NCBI GenBank assembly: GCA_039028695.1 | Contig: JBCCHN010000084.1 | Span: 1 to 22,147 of the forward strand | Length of the DNA stretch: 22,147 nt | Direction of reading: 5' to 3' | Source: JANQKX01 sp039028695 | Lineage (GTDB): Bacteria; Pseudomonadota; Alphaproteobacteria; Kiloniellales; Kiloniellaceae | Shown: piece after piece, positions 1 through 7,622 of the stretch | Position numbering within the stretch: the stretch's first letter is position 1 | How the letters are laid out: each line of letters opens with the position of its first letter | Program-made: the position numbers and the translations under genes | Notes under the pieces: model-generated | The model's database searches: none | Told to the model about the DNA's origin: nothing | Seen by the model: the letters and a program-made list of their open reading frames with translations, nothing else

Positions 1-638
1 AATTCATCCTGCATCTCTCGGCGAATGAGGGGATCCAGTGCGGAAAAGGGTTCATCAAGGAACCAAAGGTCCGGTTCGACAGCCAAAGAGCGGGCAATTC
101 CCACACGCTGCTGCTGCCCGCCCGAAAGTTCTCTCGGATAATAGTCTTCGCGGCCGCCCAGGCCGACCAATTCAATCATTTCCAGCGCACGCGCTTCCCG
201 TTCTGCTCGCCCTAACCCTTGAATTTCCAACGGAAAAGCAACGTTGCCTAATATGGTGAGGTGAGGCAGCAAAGCAAAATGCTGAAACACCATGCCCATC
301 CTGTGCCGGCGGATCTCCATGAGGTCCCGTTCGCTCAAGGCCTGGAGGTCCTGGCCGTCGAAGATTACCTGTCCAGTGGTTGCTTCGATCAGCCCGGACA
401 AGCAGCGCACAAAAGTGGATTTTCCGGATCCGGAGAGGCCCATAATGACAAAAATTTCACCTTCCACCACGTCAAGCGTCGCATCTTTGACCGCAGGAAT
501 GTAGCCATCCTCGAGAAGGGCCTGGTCTGTTGGATCGAAATTTTGAGACCTCAGGAAAGCCAGTGGATCCGCGCCAAACAGCTTCCAAAGGGCCTTGCAA
601 GACAGAATGCTACGAGGTTCAGAGGTGCTAGGGTCCAT
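1..638 (-). CDS. Glycine betaine/proline-type ABC transporter ATP-binding protein (ProV/OpuAA family), 3' end outside window
   Basis: This is the cytoplasmic ATPase of a quaternary-amine-uptake-type (QAT) ABC importer, powering the permease encoded at 2799-4799. I translated it by hand from the ATG at 636-638; 212 codons are visible before the left edge. Seen: Walker A GLSGSGKST (residues 67-75), Q-loop Q119 in VFQHFALLPH, signature LSGGQ (171-175), Walker B LWFLDE (191-196), and the LDPLIRREMQ segment. About 50 residues precede Walker A, a ProV-like trait; ProV then adds C-terminal CBS domains, which would lie outside the window. The gene starts 17 nt after the DeoR gene stop on the same strand, so the two are probably co-transcribed. 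No strong Shine-Dalgarno is visible, suggesting coupling to the regulator. The family call is firm; the substrate is not fixed by the sequence. Confidence 0.93.
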   Translation of the reverse strand, partial: MDPSTSEPRSILSCKALWKLFGADPLAFLRSQNFDPTDQALLEDGYIPAVKDATLDVVEGEIFVIMGLSGSGKSTFVRCLSGLIEATTGQVIFDGQDLQALSERDLMEIRRHRMGMVFQHFALLPHLTILGNVAFPLEIQGLGRAEREARALEMIELVGLGGREDYYPRELSGGQQQRVGIARSLAVEPDLWFLDEPFSALDPLIRREMQDE

Positions 639-655
639 AGTATTCGCCTGAAGTG

Positions 656-1489
656 CTACGCGCCGGACTTGGATCGGTTATTAACGAGGGATTCCAATTT
701 GCCTTCCCTTGTCTCACAAGCCTCAACATCCACACCAGCCGCGCTCAGTGCTTGCAATTGTCGAGAATCTTGACAATCGGTGACGAGCAAATCGATTTCA
801 CCTGTCGGCAAGGCCGTAATGCGGTCTCGCTGCCCGATCTTGCGCGATGTGGCGAGGACAATTGTTGTCTTCGCTTTGGACCTCATTGCCGCAGCGAGCA
901 CGGCGTCGGTTTCATAAGAGTAGGTCAGACCGGATTTAGCGCTTAGACCCTCGGCCGACATAAAGGCGATATCCGCGTTAAAGGACCCTAACATGGATTC
1001 AGCAAAACCTCCCGACGTGCTGAGCGTTTGATGACGCAACTGACCGCCTAATAGATAAACCGCAATGTCCGGGCATTCAGAAAGGTAAGTTGCAATGTTT
1101 ACACCAGGTGTGATGACCGTAAGTTTCATCCGTGATGCCACAAGTTCCCGTGCCAGCGCCAGAATAGTGGAACCGTCATTCATCAAAAGGGTTTGGTCCG
1201 GTGCGACAAGCGTCATCGCATAGCGGGCAATGGCCCGCTTGGCCGCCTCATCTTGCTGTTCGCGGATTGCAAAGGCTTGGTCGGCACCCCGCGGGGCTTC
1301 GGCAATGGCACCGCCGTGTGTGCGTCGAATAGCCCCATCTTGCTCGATAACCGAAAGGTCTCGACGAATTGTCGCCTCCGAAACCCCCAAATCCCGCGCT
1401 AAGGCCTCAACAGTCACCGCACCATCCACCAGCAACTGACGCTGTATGGTAAGGCGCCGCGCCGCCGAATTTCTATTTTTGGACATCAT
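656..1489 (-). CDS. DeoR/GlpR-family transcriptional regulator
   Basis: A 277-residue repressor-type protein. The N-terminal winged helix-turn-helix is at residues ~18-60: VTVEALARDLGVSEATIRRDL, then DGAIRRTHGGA, the DeoR-family hallmark. The rest (about 80-255) is the sugar-phosphate-isomerase-like effector domain, which in this family senses a phosphorylated intermediate. Start: ATG at 1489 with a second ATG directly after it; GAGAG lies a few bases upstream. It diverges from the binding-protein/permease/glp operon and precedes the ATPase gene on its own strand. From family knowledge and position I infer that it controls both arms and responds to a phosphorylated product of the kinase. It need not be the orthologue of E. 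coli GlpR, so no symbol is given. Confidence 0.93.
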   Translation of the reverse strand: MMSKNRNSAARRLTIQRQLLVDGAVTVEALARDLGVSEATIRRDLSVIEQDGAIRRTHGGAIAEAPRGADQAFAIREQQDEAAKRAIARYAMTLVAPDQTLLMNDGSTILALARELVASRMKLTVITPGVNIATYLSECPDIAVYLLGGQLRHQTLSTSGGFAESMLGSFNADIAFMSAEGLSAKSGLTYSYETDAVLAAAMRSKAKTTIVLATSRKIGQRDRITALPTGEIDLLVTDCQDSRQLQALSAAGVDVEACETREGKLESLVNNRSKSGA

Positions 1490-1540
1490 AAAAGACTCTC
1501 TATCATATCAAAAATGATCAATCATCCTTTTAATTCGCTC

Positions 1541-1577
1541 ATTTTCGAAAATTTTATTGATTGTTTTTGTTCGTTTG
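1541..1577. promoter_or_regulatory. Putative DeoR/GlpR-type operator cluster
   Basis: The divergent intergenic region holds a perfect 12-bp palindrome ATTTTCGAAAAT (1541-1552) and, 15 bp further on, TGTTCGTTTG (1568-1577). The latter resembles the TGTTCGWT half-site known for GlpR. Both carry the TTCG core common to operators of the family. The location between the regulator and the operon it would control is as expected. Actual binding is inferred. Confidence 0.45.
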
Positions 1578-1637
1578 TCCATTATTTCGGTACTGGCAAT
1601 CCCTTTGGGCGGCGATTTGCATTTCCATGCGCTGTCC

Positions 1638-1651
1638 TTGGGCTAGCCCAA
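1638..1651. promoter_or_regulatory. Perfect 14-bp palindrome upstream of the binding-protein gene
   Basis: TTGGGCTAGCCCAA is perfectly self-complementary with no loop, 44 bp before the start codon at 1696. It lacks the TTCG core of the other candidate sites, so it may serve a second regulator or be chance. No function is assigned. Confidence 0.3.
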
Positions 1652-1695
1652 TATGACGGGTTCAATTTGTCACCAACGACCAGGGAGAATGAACA

Positions 1696-2667
1696 ATGCT
1701 GAGCAACTTGGGAAAATGTATCGCTGGCCCCATCGCAGGGGCGCTCGCATTAGGCGCTGTTTCCATGCCGGCTTGGGCAGCTGACACACCGGAGTCCGAT
1801 GAACCAATCAAGCTCGTGATCATGGGATATTCCGGCGACAACATCATCATGTATATCCTGGGCGACCTTTTAGAGAAGCTAAACTACAATGTGGAATACA
1901 CGCCGGCCGACTATTTGGGTCAATTTGCCGGACTGAAAACCGGTGACCTTCACATCGGGTCGCCCGGTTGGGACACTACCGCCAAAGCAGCCATGGCCGA
2001 TGCCTGGGAGTCAGGCGATGTCCTGAACATGGGAAACATGGGCATCGCGGTGAACGAAGACTGGTGGTATCCGCTTTATGTGAAAGACGTCTGCCCCGGG
2101 TTGCCTGACTGGAAGGCGTTGCTTGAACCTGAGTGCGCGGAAGCCTTATCGGTCGCCGAGACCTCGCCCAGTGGGCGCTTTTTGAGCGGTCCCATTGAAT
2201 GGGGCGGTCACGATGCAGAGCGGGTTGAGGCTCTAGACCTGCCATTTGAAGTTATTCACGCAGGCAGCGACGGCGCGCTGACAGCTGAGTTTGTTGCCGC
2301 CATTAAACGTAAACAACCCATCGTCGGTTGGACGTGGGAGCCATTTTGGTTGCCGGCTCTTTACGAGGGAGAGTTCGTTGTTTGGCCCGAGTATGACGAT
2401 GCTTGCTATGAAGACCCCTCGTGGGGCCCCAACGCGGACAAGGCCTACGATTGTGGTCGGCCCCGCGGCCACATGTGGAAATCCGCTTGGACCGGTGGCG
2501 AGGAGATTTGGCCCAAGGCCTATAATGTTTGGCGGAACTTTAATCTAGATGCCAAAACCATGGGCGAGATGGTCTACAAAAGCGATGTTGACGGCGTGCC
2601 GACCGAAGACGTTGCCGCACAGTGGGTCGCCGACAACGAGGATACCTGGAAGCCCTGGCTCGAGTAG
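1696..2667 (+). CDS. Glycine betaine-type ABC transporter periplasmic substrate-binding protein (ProX/OpuAC family)
   Basis: A 323-residue exported protein that captures the substrate in the periplasm for the permease downstream. Residues 1-28 form a Sec signal peptide with a hydrophobic core and cleavage after PAWA. The mature part matches the OpuAC/ProX type: VIMGYSGDNIIMYILGDLLEK, GDLHIGSPGWDTT, NEDWWYPLYV and VGWTWEPFWLPALY. It is rich in tryptophan; such residues form the cation-binding cage in ProX-type proteins, though I cannot assign the pocket residues here. Four cysteines in the mature part (near VCPGL, PECAE, DACYE and YDCGR) could make two disulfides. AGGGAG lies about 9 nt before the ATG. 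A strong hairpin follows the stop. Quaternary-amine binding is the family default, but the glp genes downstream argue for another ligand. Confidence 0.92.
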   Translation: MLSNLGKCIAGPIAGALALGAVSMPAWAADTPESDEPIKLVIMGYSGDNIIMYILGDLLEKLNYNVEYTPADYLGQFAGLKTGDLHIGSPGWDTTAKAAMADAWESGDVLNMGNMGIAVNEDWWYPLYVKDVCPGLPDWKALLEPECAEALSVAETSPSGRFLSGPIEWGGHDAERVEALDLPFEVIHAGSDGALTAEFVAAIKRKQPIVGWTWEPFWLPALYEGEFVVWPEYDDACYEDPSWGPNADKAYDCGRPRGHMWKSAWTGGEEIWPKAYNVWRNFNLDAKTMGEMVYKSDVDGVPTEDVAAQWVADNEDTWKPWLE

Positions 2668-2694
2668 GTCAAGAGGGTTTAAGCTTTGAGGATT

Positions 2695-2720
2695 GGCGGC
2701 CGACCGATTCGTCGGCCGCC
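2695..2720 (+). terminator. Strong hairpin between binding-protein and permease genes (attenuator or mRNA stabiliser)
   Basis: GGCGGCCGAC (2695-2704) and GTCGGCCGCC (2711-2720) form a perfect 10-bp GC-rich stem with loop CGATTC. No run of T follows, so it is unlikely to be a full Rho-independent terminator. It sits 28 nt after the binding-protein stop, where operons often hold a structure that protects the upstream message and gives more binding protein than permease. Confidence 0.6.
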
Positions 2721-2798
2721 CCCTCGCATCGGTCTTGCCCGGGCACAACAGGAACAGCACTGGTTCTGATACCCATTAGCACTAGGCACCACGGAACA

Positions 2799-4799
2799 AT
2801 GACGATCTCTGGCCATATTGCCGAGCCGTCAAAGCACGGCGGACAGCTCAGTCTTCTTGTTATCGGCCTTTCCATCGGCTTCACCACCATCGCCCTTTTC
2901 CTGACCGAGAGCGATGCATGGTGGCGGGAATTTCCCGAAGCTTGGGAACTACCCTTCGATCAGGCACTATCAGCTGGTGTGAAATGGCTCATTGACGAAG
3001 CCGATCTTGGGATATTCACCTTCAAACAGTTGACCCGTGGCATTGGCACCGTCTTAGAAGCGCCCATGTCGTTTCTACAAGGCCTGCTGTCGACCGGATT
3101 TGAGGTTCGGATCGGCGGAAATTCCGTGCAAATTCCTCCTCTCTCATGGGTCGGGGTTATCGCCCTGTTCCTTTACTTCGGGATGGCCCTGAAAAGCGGT
3201 CGATTGTTGATCCTTATCGGAGTGTCCTTTCTCTATGTGGCATTTATTGGGCTTTGGGACAGCACTATGCTGACCTTTGCTTCGATTATAGTTGCCGTGG
3301 TGATCGGGATTGCGAGCGGCGTGTTATTGGGTGTTGCCGCCTATCGCGTAGAGACCGTCGATAAACTGCTAACACCGGTGTTCGACTTTATGCAGACCAT
3401 GCCGGTGTTTGCCTATCTTGTCCCTGCGTTGATGCTTTTCGGCTATGGGCCGGCCGCCGCTCTGGTCGTTACTCTCATCTATGCCATGCCGCCCATGGCC
3501 CGGGTAACGCGGGTTGCTTTAGAACAAGTCGACAGCGAAACCGTCGAGTTCGGGCGCATGGCCGGGTGTTCACGTCGACAGCTCACCTGGAAAGTCATGC
3601 TGCCGTCGATCAAGCCTCGACTGATGGTCGGCGTAAACCAGGTTATCATGTTGACCCTCAACATGGTGATTATCGCCTCGATGATTGGCGCCGGCGGCCT
3701 GGGATTTGATGTTTGGCAATCCTTGAAGGCATTGCGGATTGGGCAAGGTGCCGAAGCAGGCATTGCCATTACCCTAGTCGCAATCGTCCTGGATCGAATC
3801 AGCCAGCGCTATGCGCTCCGCCGGCCGGTACATGACGCATCGCCGCTGTCGTTTTGGATGCGTCATAGGCTTTTGGTTGTCGTTCTGAGCATCGTTTTGG
3901 TTTGTACGCTATTGAGCCATTGGATCCCAGCCCTGGGCAAAGTGCCATCTGACTGGACCGTCACCACGGGCAAGTTTTGGGACAACATCATCGATTGGAT
4001 CAATATCAACCTTTATGTCTATATCGGCGCCGTAAGGGATTCCTTTTTCGTCTACCTGTTGAAGCCGACCAAGATCTTCATGCTGGCTTTGCCCTGGCTG
4101 GGTGTAGTTGCCACCATTGCCGCGATCGGTTTTAAGCTGGGCGGTTGGCGTTTGGCCCTGACCGTCGGGAGCTTAATTGCCTTTATTGCCGTTGTGGGCC
4201 TATGGGAAAAGGCAATGATTTCGGTCTATTTGGTGGGGATATGCGTCGCACTGGCCAGTTTGATCGGGATTCCAGTTGGTGTGTTGGCTGCGCGAAATGA
4301 TCGCTTGCACAATGTCGTTCAAATCATCATCGACACTTTGCAAACGCTGCCGGCGTTCGTTTATCTCATTCCCGTAATCATGCTGTTCAGCGTGGGCGAT
4401 TTCTCGGCAATGGTCGCGGTCGTCTTGTACTCTTTGGTGCCAGCTATTCGTTATACAGATAGCGGTATCCGGCAGGTCCCCGCAAATGTGGTTGAGGCGG
4501 CCCGGGCAATGGGCTGTTCTAAGGCGCAGATCCTAAGGCGGGTCCAAATTCCCTTGGCGCTTCCCGACATCATGCTGGGCATTAATCAAACTCTGATGAT
4601 GGGCTTGAGCATGTTGGTGATTACCGCTCTTGTCGGCACGCGCGATTTGGGTCAGGAGACCCTCATTGCACTTTCCAAAGTTGATCCGGGGCGAGGTTTA
4701 ACGGCCGGTATTTGTGTCGCCTTCATCGCCATTGCCGCTGATCGCCTAATAAATGCTTGGGCCAAGACCCGCAAAAAGGAGCTTGGTCTGGATGGCTGA
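2799..4799 (+). CDS. Fused QAT-family ABC transporter permease, two ProW-like domains in tandem
   Basis: A 666-residue inner-membrane protein with two permease domains in one chain, where E. coli has a single ProW domain working as a dimer. Each half carries an EAA-type coupling loop that contacts the ATPase: EFGRMAGCSRRQLTWKVMLP followed by IGAGGLG in the first half, and EAARAMGCSKAQILRRVQIP followed by VGTRDLG in the second. Both follow a DTLQTLPAFVYLIP-type helix (FMQTMPVFAYLVP in the first). Start: I chose the ATG at 2799 (MTISGHIAE), preceded by ACGGA. The frame stays open upstream to 2622, but that part overlaps the binding-protein gene and the hairpin and reads as non-coding. The gene overlaps glpA by 8 nt. 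It pairs with the binding protein and the divergently encoded ATPase. Confidence 0.92.
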   Translation: MTISGHIAEPSKHGGQLSLLVIGLSIGFTTIALFLTESDAWWREFPEAWELPFDQALSAGVKWLIDEADLGIFTFKQLTRGIGTVLEAPMSFLQGLLSTGFEVRIGGNSVQIPPLSWVGVIALFLYFGMALKSGRLLILIGVSFLYVAFIGLWDSTMLTFASIIVAVVIGIASGVLLGVAAYRVETVDKLLTPVFDFMQTMPVFAYLVPALMLFGYGPAAALVVTLIYAMPPMARVTRVALEQVDSETVEFGRMAGCSRRQLTWKVMLPSIKPRLMVGVNQVIMLTLNMVIIASMIGAGGLGFDVWQSLKALRIGQGAEAGIAITLVAIVLDRISQRYALRRPVHDASPLSFWMRHRLLVVVLSIVLVCTLLSHWIPALGKVPSDWTVTTGKFWDNIIDWININLYVYIGAVRDSFFVYLLKPTKIFMLALPWLGVVATIAAIGFKLGGWRLALTVGSLIAFIAVVGLWEKAMISVYLVGICVALASLIGIPVGVLAARNDRLHNVVQIIIDTLQTLPAFVYLIPVIMLFSVGDFSAMVAVVLYSLVPAIRYTDSGIRQVPANVVEAARAMGCSKAQILRRVQIPLALPDIMLGINQTLMMGLSMLVITALVGTRDLGQETLIALSKVDPGRGLTAGICVAFIAIAADRLINAWAKTRKKELGLDG

Positions 4800-6396
4800 C
4801 GCACACGATATCCAGGCAAGCACCCCGCCGACTGCCAGGGTCCATATCGCGGTGATTGGCGGCGGTGCGACCGGCAGTGCCGTGGCACGGGACCTTTGCC
4901 TACGCGGATTTTCCGTAACCTTGATCGAGCATGGTGATTTGGGTAGCGGCTCAAGTAGCCGCTTCCACGGCATGCTTCAAAGCGGTGCGCGCTATGCTGT
5001 AACGGACACTGACTATGCGGCCGAATGCATGCGGGAACGACTCGCAGTTGCGAAAATGTGCCCTGGAGCCGTGGAGCAGACCGGCGGGCTTTTCGTTTCC
5101 TTGCCGGACGATCCTCCGGATTACCCGGATCAGTTTCTTGCCGCTTGCAGGTCCGCCAAAATCCCCGTGGAGGAACTCGATCCGCGGAATGTGATGGAAC
5201 AAGAGCCGGCACTTTCCCGCGATGTCGTGCGCGCCTTTTCAGTGCCAGACGCGACGGTCCATTCTTGGCGCCTGGTCAATCTGCTAGCCGATGATATTAG
5301 GCATCACGGCGGAAGAGTTCTTACGCGCCATCAAGTAACCGGTTTTGAGCGCGCCGGACAAGATGTTGTAGCGGTTCGGGTGCGTCCCCAATGCGGGCCC
5401 GAGGAAACCATACCGATCGACGGGGTGGTCAACGCTACGGGTCCCTGGGCCGCTCGGCTTGCCGATATGGTGGGCGGCGCGGTTAACCTGGAACTAACCA
5501 AGGGCTCAATTTTAGTCTATGGGCACAGACTTGTAAAACGGGCTGTAAACCGCTGCCGCCCGCCCACCAGCCATGATATTATGGTGCCGACGGGTACTGT
5601 TTCCTTGTTTGGCACCACTTCGGAAGTGGTCGCGAACCCCGACACGACAGTCGTCCGGGCGACCGAGGTTCAAGCGCTTTTGGATCAAGCGGAACGCTTT
5701 TTTCCAGGCGCTCGAGACCGCCGTATTTTTCGCGCCTGGGCCGGTGTACGACCATTGGTAAAGCCAGACTCTTGGACGGATGGCAAACCCTTGCCACGTC
5801 GCCATAGTGTCATCAATCACACCCGCCACGGCGTAAACGGATTTTTCACGGTCAGCGGTGGTTCCTTGACCACACATCGTTCCATGGCCGAGGACGTAGT
5901 CAATCAGGTTTGCAACTACTTTGGAATCAATCAGCCTTGCGAGACCGCATCAATACCCCTGGCATCGGACTTGCCAGCGTCCCAAAAGCGGATCAGTTGG
6001 CAACCGGCGGCCAATCACCAAGCTATTGAAGAACGCGGGGGCTCGCATCCTGCCCTGTGCGAATGCGAGGCAATTGAACGGGCTGAAGTGGAGAAGCTCA
6101 TTTCCGAGAATGGCATTACCCGGTTTCACGATGTCAGGCGGCGGCTAAGGCTTGGCTTTGGCCCCTGTCAGGGCAGTTTTTGCGGCTGCCGCTTGGCCGA
6201 CCTCCTTGCCAGGCATAATGGGAGTCCGGTTTCGATCGACGAACTAACCCGGTTTTGGACCGAAAGGCTGAAGGGATCGATTCATGTGGCGTGGGGGGAC
6301 CAAGCCCGCCAAATTCTGCTGAGCGATACCATTTACCGCGGCACCATGGGACTTCACCTGACTGATCAGGCGATGCCAAGCGACGACCAACGATGA
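4792..6396 (+). CDS. glpA: Anaerobic-type glycerol-3-phosphate dehydrogenase subunit A (FAD flavoprotein)
   Basis: A 534-residue catalytic flavoprotein that oxidises sn-glycerol 3-phosphate to dihydroxyacetone phosphate in the GlpABC complex. The N-terminal dinucleotide fold is VIGGGATGSAVARDL (from ~21), followed by LIEHGDLGSGSSSRFHGML, the GlpA/GlpD-type FAD segment. A C-terminal BFD-like iron-sulfur domain has C423-x-C425 and C459-x4-C464-x-C466, present in GlpA but absent from GlpD. Start: ATG at 4792 with AAGGAG ~10 nt upstream. A start at 4753 is possible in frame but lies deeper in the permease gene. It overlaps the permease by 8 nt and glpB by 4 nt, so it is translationally coupled. 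The true substrate may be another phosphorylated polyol, given the odd kinase and transporter beside it. Confidence 0.93.
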   Translation: MADAHDIQASTPPTARVHIAVIGGGATGSAVARDLCLRGFSVTLIEHGDLGSGSSSRFHGMLQSGARYAVTDTDYAAECMRERLAVAKMCPGAVEQTGGLFVSLPDDPPDYPDQFLAACRSAKIPVEELDPRNVMEQEPALSRDVVRAFSVPDATVHSWRLVNLLADDIRHHGGRVLTRHQVTGFERAGQDVVAVRVRPQCGPEETIPIDGVVNATGPWAARLADMVGGAVNLELTKGSILVYGHRLVKRAVNRCRPPTSHDIMVPTGTVSLFGTTSEVVANPDTTVVRATEVQALLDQAERFFPGARDRRIFRAWAGVRPLVKPDSWTDGKPLPRRHSVINHTRHGVNGFFTVSGGSLTTHRSMAEDVVNQVCNYFGINQPCETASIPLASDLPASQKRISWQPAANHQAIEERGGSHPALCECEAIERAEVEKLISENGITRFHDVRRRLRLGFGPCQGSFCGCRLADLLARHNGSPVSIDELTRFWTERLKGSIHVAWGDQARQILLSDTIYRGTMGLHLTDQAMPSDDQR

Positions 6397-7622
6397 AAAG
6401 CGATGTTCTCATCATTGGAGCGGAATTAGACGGCCTTTTAGCGGCGTTGCGTTTAAGGGACCTGGGATTTTCCGTGCGTCTTTTATGCTCAGACACTGGA
6501 TCCCTTTCCTATGTTCCGGGCGGCATTCGGTTGTTAGGCAACAGCGATGGGACGGGTTTAAACCCGGTGATCCGTCCTTTTGAAGGCTTATCAGCGCTGC
6601 CCGACCAACATCCCTACAGCCTTGTCGGGACTGCCGCGGTCAAAACGGCACTCCAGTGGTTTTTTGAGCGTTGCGATTCAGAGATGGAATTACAGCGCCC
6701 GAACGGTCAAAACCAACAGGTTCCTTCATCAGCCGGGCAGCCTTTATCTTTTTATGCGCCACTGAAAAGCCAATTAAGTTTTCAGAAACTGAAAGAAGAG
6801 AATGTCATATTGGTCTCGTTCCAGGGACACCAGGATTTCGCCGGTAAGCTCGTCGCCCAAGAACTATCAACAGCCGGGGTATTGCTCACCGAGGTGGAGT
6901 TGCCATCCCTTGGCGGAAGGACAGACACAGTGGGGATCGCCCGCGCATTCGACCGAGTGGAGGATTTCCAAAACCAATTTCAGCCATTGTTTGATTTAGC
7001 CACTGATCACGAGGCGAAGATTGTCCTTTTTCCGGCCGTGCTTGGACTAAAAAGGCATCAGCAGGTCTTGCGAGAATTCTCCGATCAGGGCCTCACCTGC
7101 GGGGAAATTCCGACATTGCCCCCGAGTGTTCCCGGCTTGCGGTTTACTCAAAACCTTCAATCTCAGTTGGCTGGTGTCAGTGCGCTTATTCACCCGTCTA
7201 CAAAGGTCGATGGCTTCGAATTGGACGGCAATCGTGTTCGAGCGGTCTTCGATGACAAAGGACAACGCTATGACTGTTCAACTCTGATCCTATCCAACGG
7301 GGGCATTTTGATGGGCGGGTTAGAGGTAAGTTCACGCCACGTGATTTCGGAAACCTCTTTGGGTCTTGAAGCGATTGCCGCAACGGGAGTTGGGTCGGGA
7401 ACCATTGAAGAGGCCTTAGATGGCTTACATCGCTCGGGAATAGAGGTTGATGAGCAACTGCGACCAACACAAATTGGCCACGGCACTATAGAAAACCTTT
7501 TCGTCACCGGCGCGACACTGGCCCATTGGAACCCAATACAGGAAGCGTCAGCCGAAGGGGTTTCCATCGCAACCGCTTGGGCAGCAGCGCAGGCTTCGCA
7601 AAGTTTCCTGGAGGCACAATAA
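6393..7622 (+). CDS. glpB: Anaerobic-type glycerol-3-phosphate dehydrogenase subunit B
   Basis: A 409-residue FAD/FMN-type subunit of GlpABC, thought to pass electrons from GlpA toward GlpC and quinone. Segments typical of GlpB are visible: HPYSLVG near residue 75, PTLPPSVPGLR in the middle, and LRPTQIGHGTIENLFVTGA near the C-terminus. The length is close to E. coli GlpB (~419). The start ATGA overlaps the glpA stop by 4 nt. Odd point: the N-terminal nucleotide-binding loop reads IIGAELDGLL, so the second glycine of GxGxxG is a glutamate (residue 11), where E. coli has GGGLAG. The stop overlaps the kinase start (TAATG). Confidence 0.9.
   Translation: MKSDVLIIGAELDGLLAALRLRDLGFSVRLLCSDTGSLSYVPGGIRLLGNSDGTGLNPVIRPFEGLSALPDQHPYSLVGTAAVKTALQWFFERCDSEMELQRPNGQNQQVPSSAGQPLSFYAPLKSQLSFQKLKEENVILVSFQGHQDFAGKLVAQELSTAGVLLTEVELPSLGGRTDTVGIARAFDRVEDFQNQFQPLFDLATDHEAKIVLFPAVLGLKRHQQVLREFSDQGLTCGEIPTLPPSVPGLRFTQNLQSQLAGVSALIHPSTKVDGFELDGNRVRAVFDDKGQRYDCSTLILSNGGILMGGLEVSSRHVISETSLGLEAIAATGVGSGTIEEALDGLHRSGIEVDEQLRPTQIGHGTIENLFVTGATLAHWNPIQEASAEGVSIATAWAAAQASQSFLEAQ

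Noticed and set aside
2622..2798. Upstream extension of the permease frame to an ATG at 2622
   Set aside because: It overlaps the end of the binding-protein gene, runs through the hairpin and reads as arginine/serine-rich non-coding sequence; the ATG at 2799 has a usable ribosome site and family-like N-terminus.
4652..5212. 186-codon minus-strand frame opposite the permease/glpA junction
   Set aside because: Antisense shadow of two well-supported coding genes, with an arginine- and proline-rich, low-complexity product.
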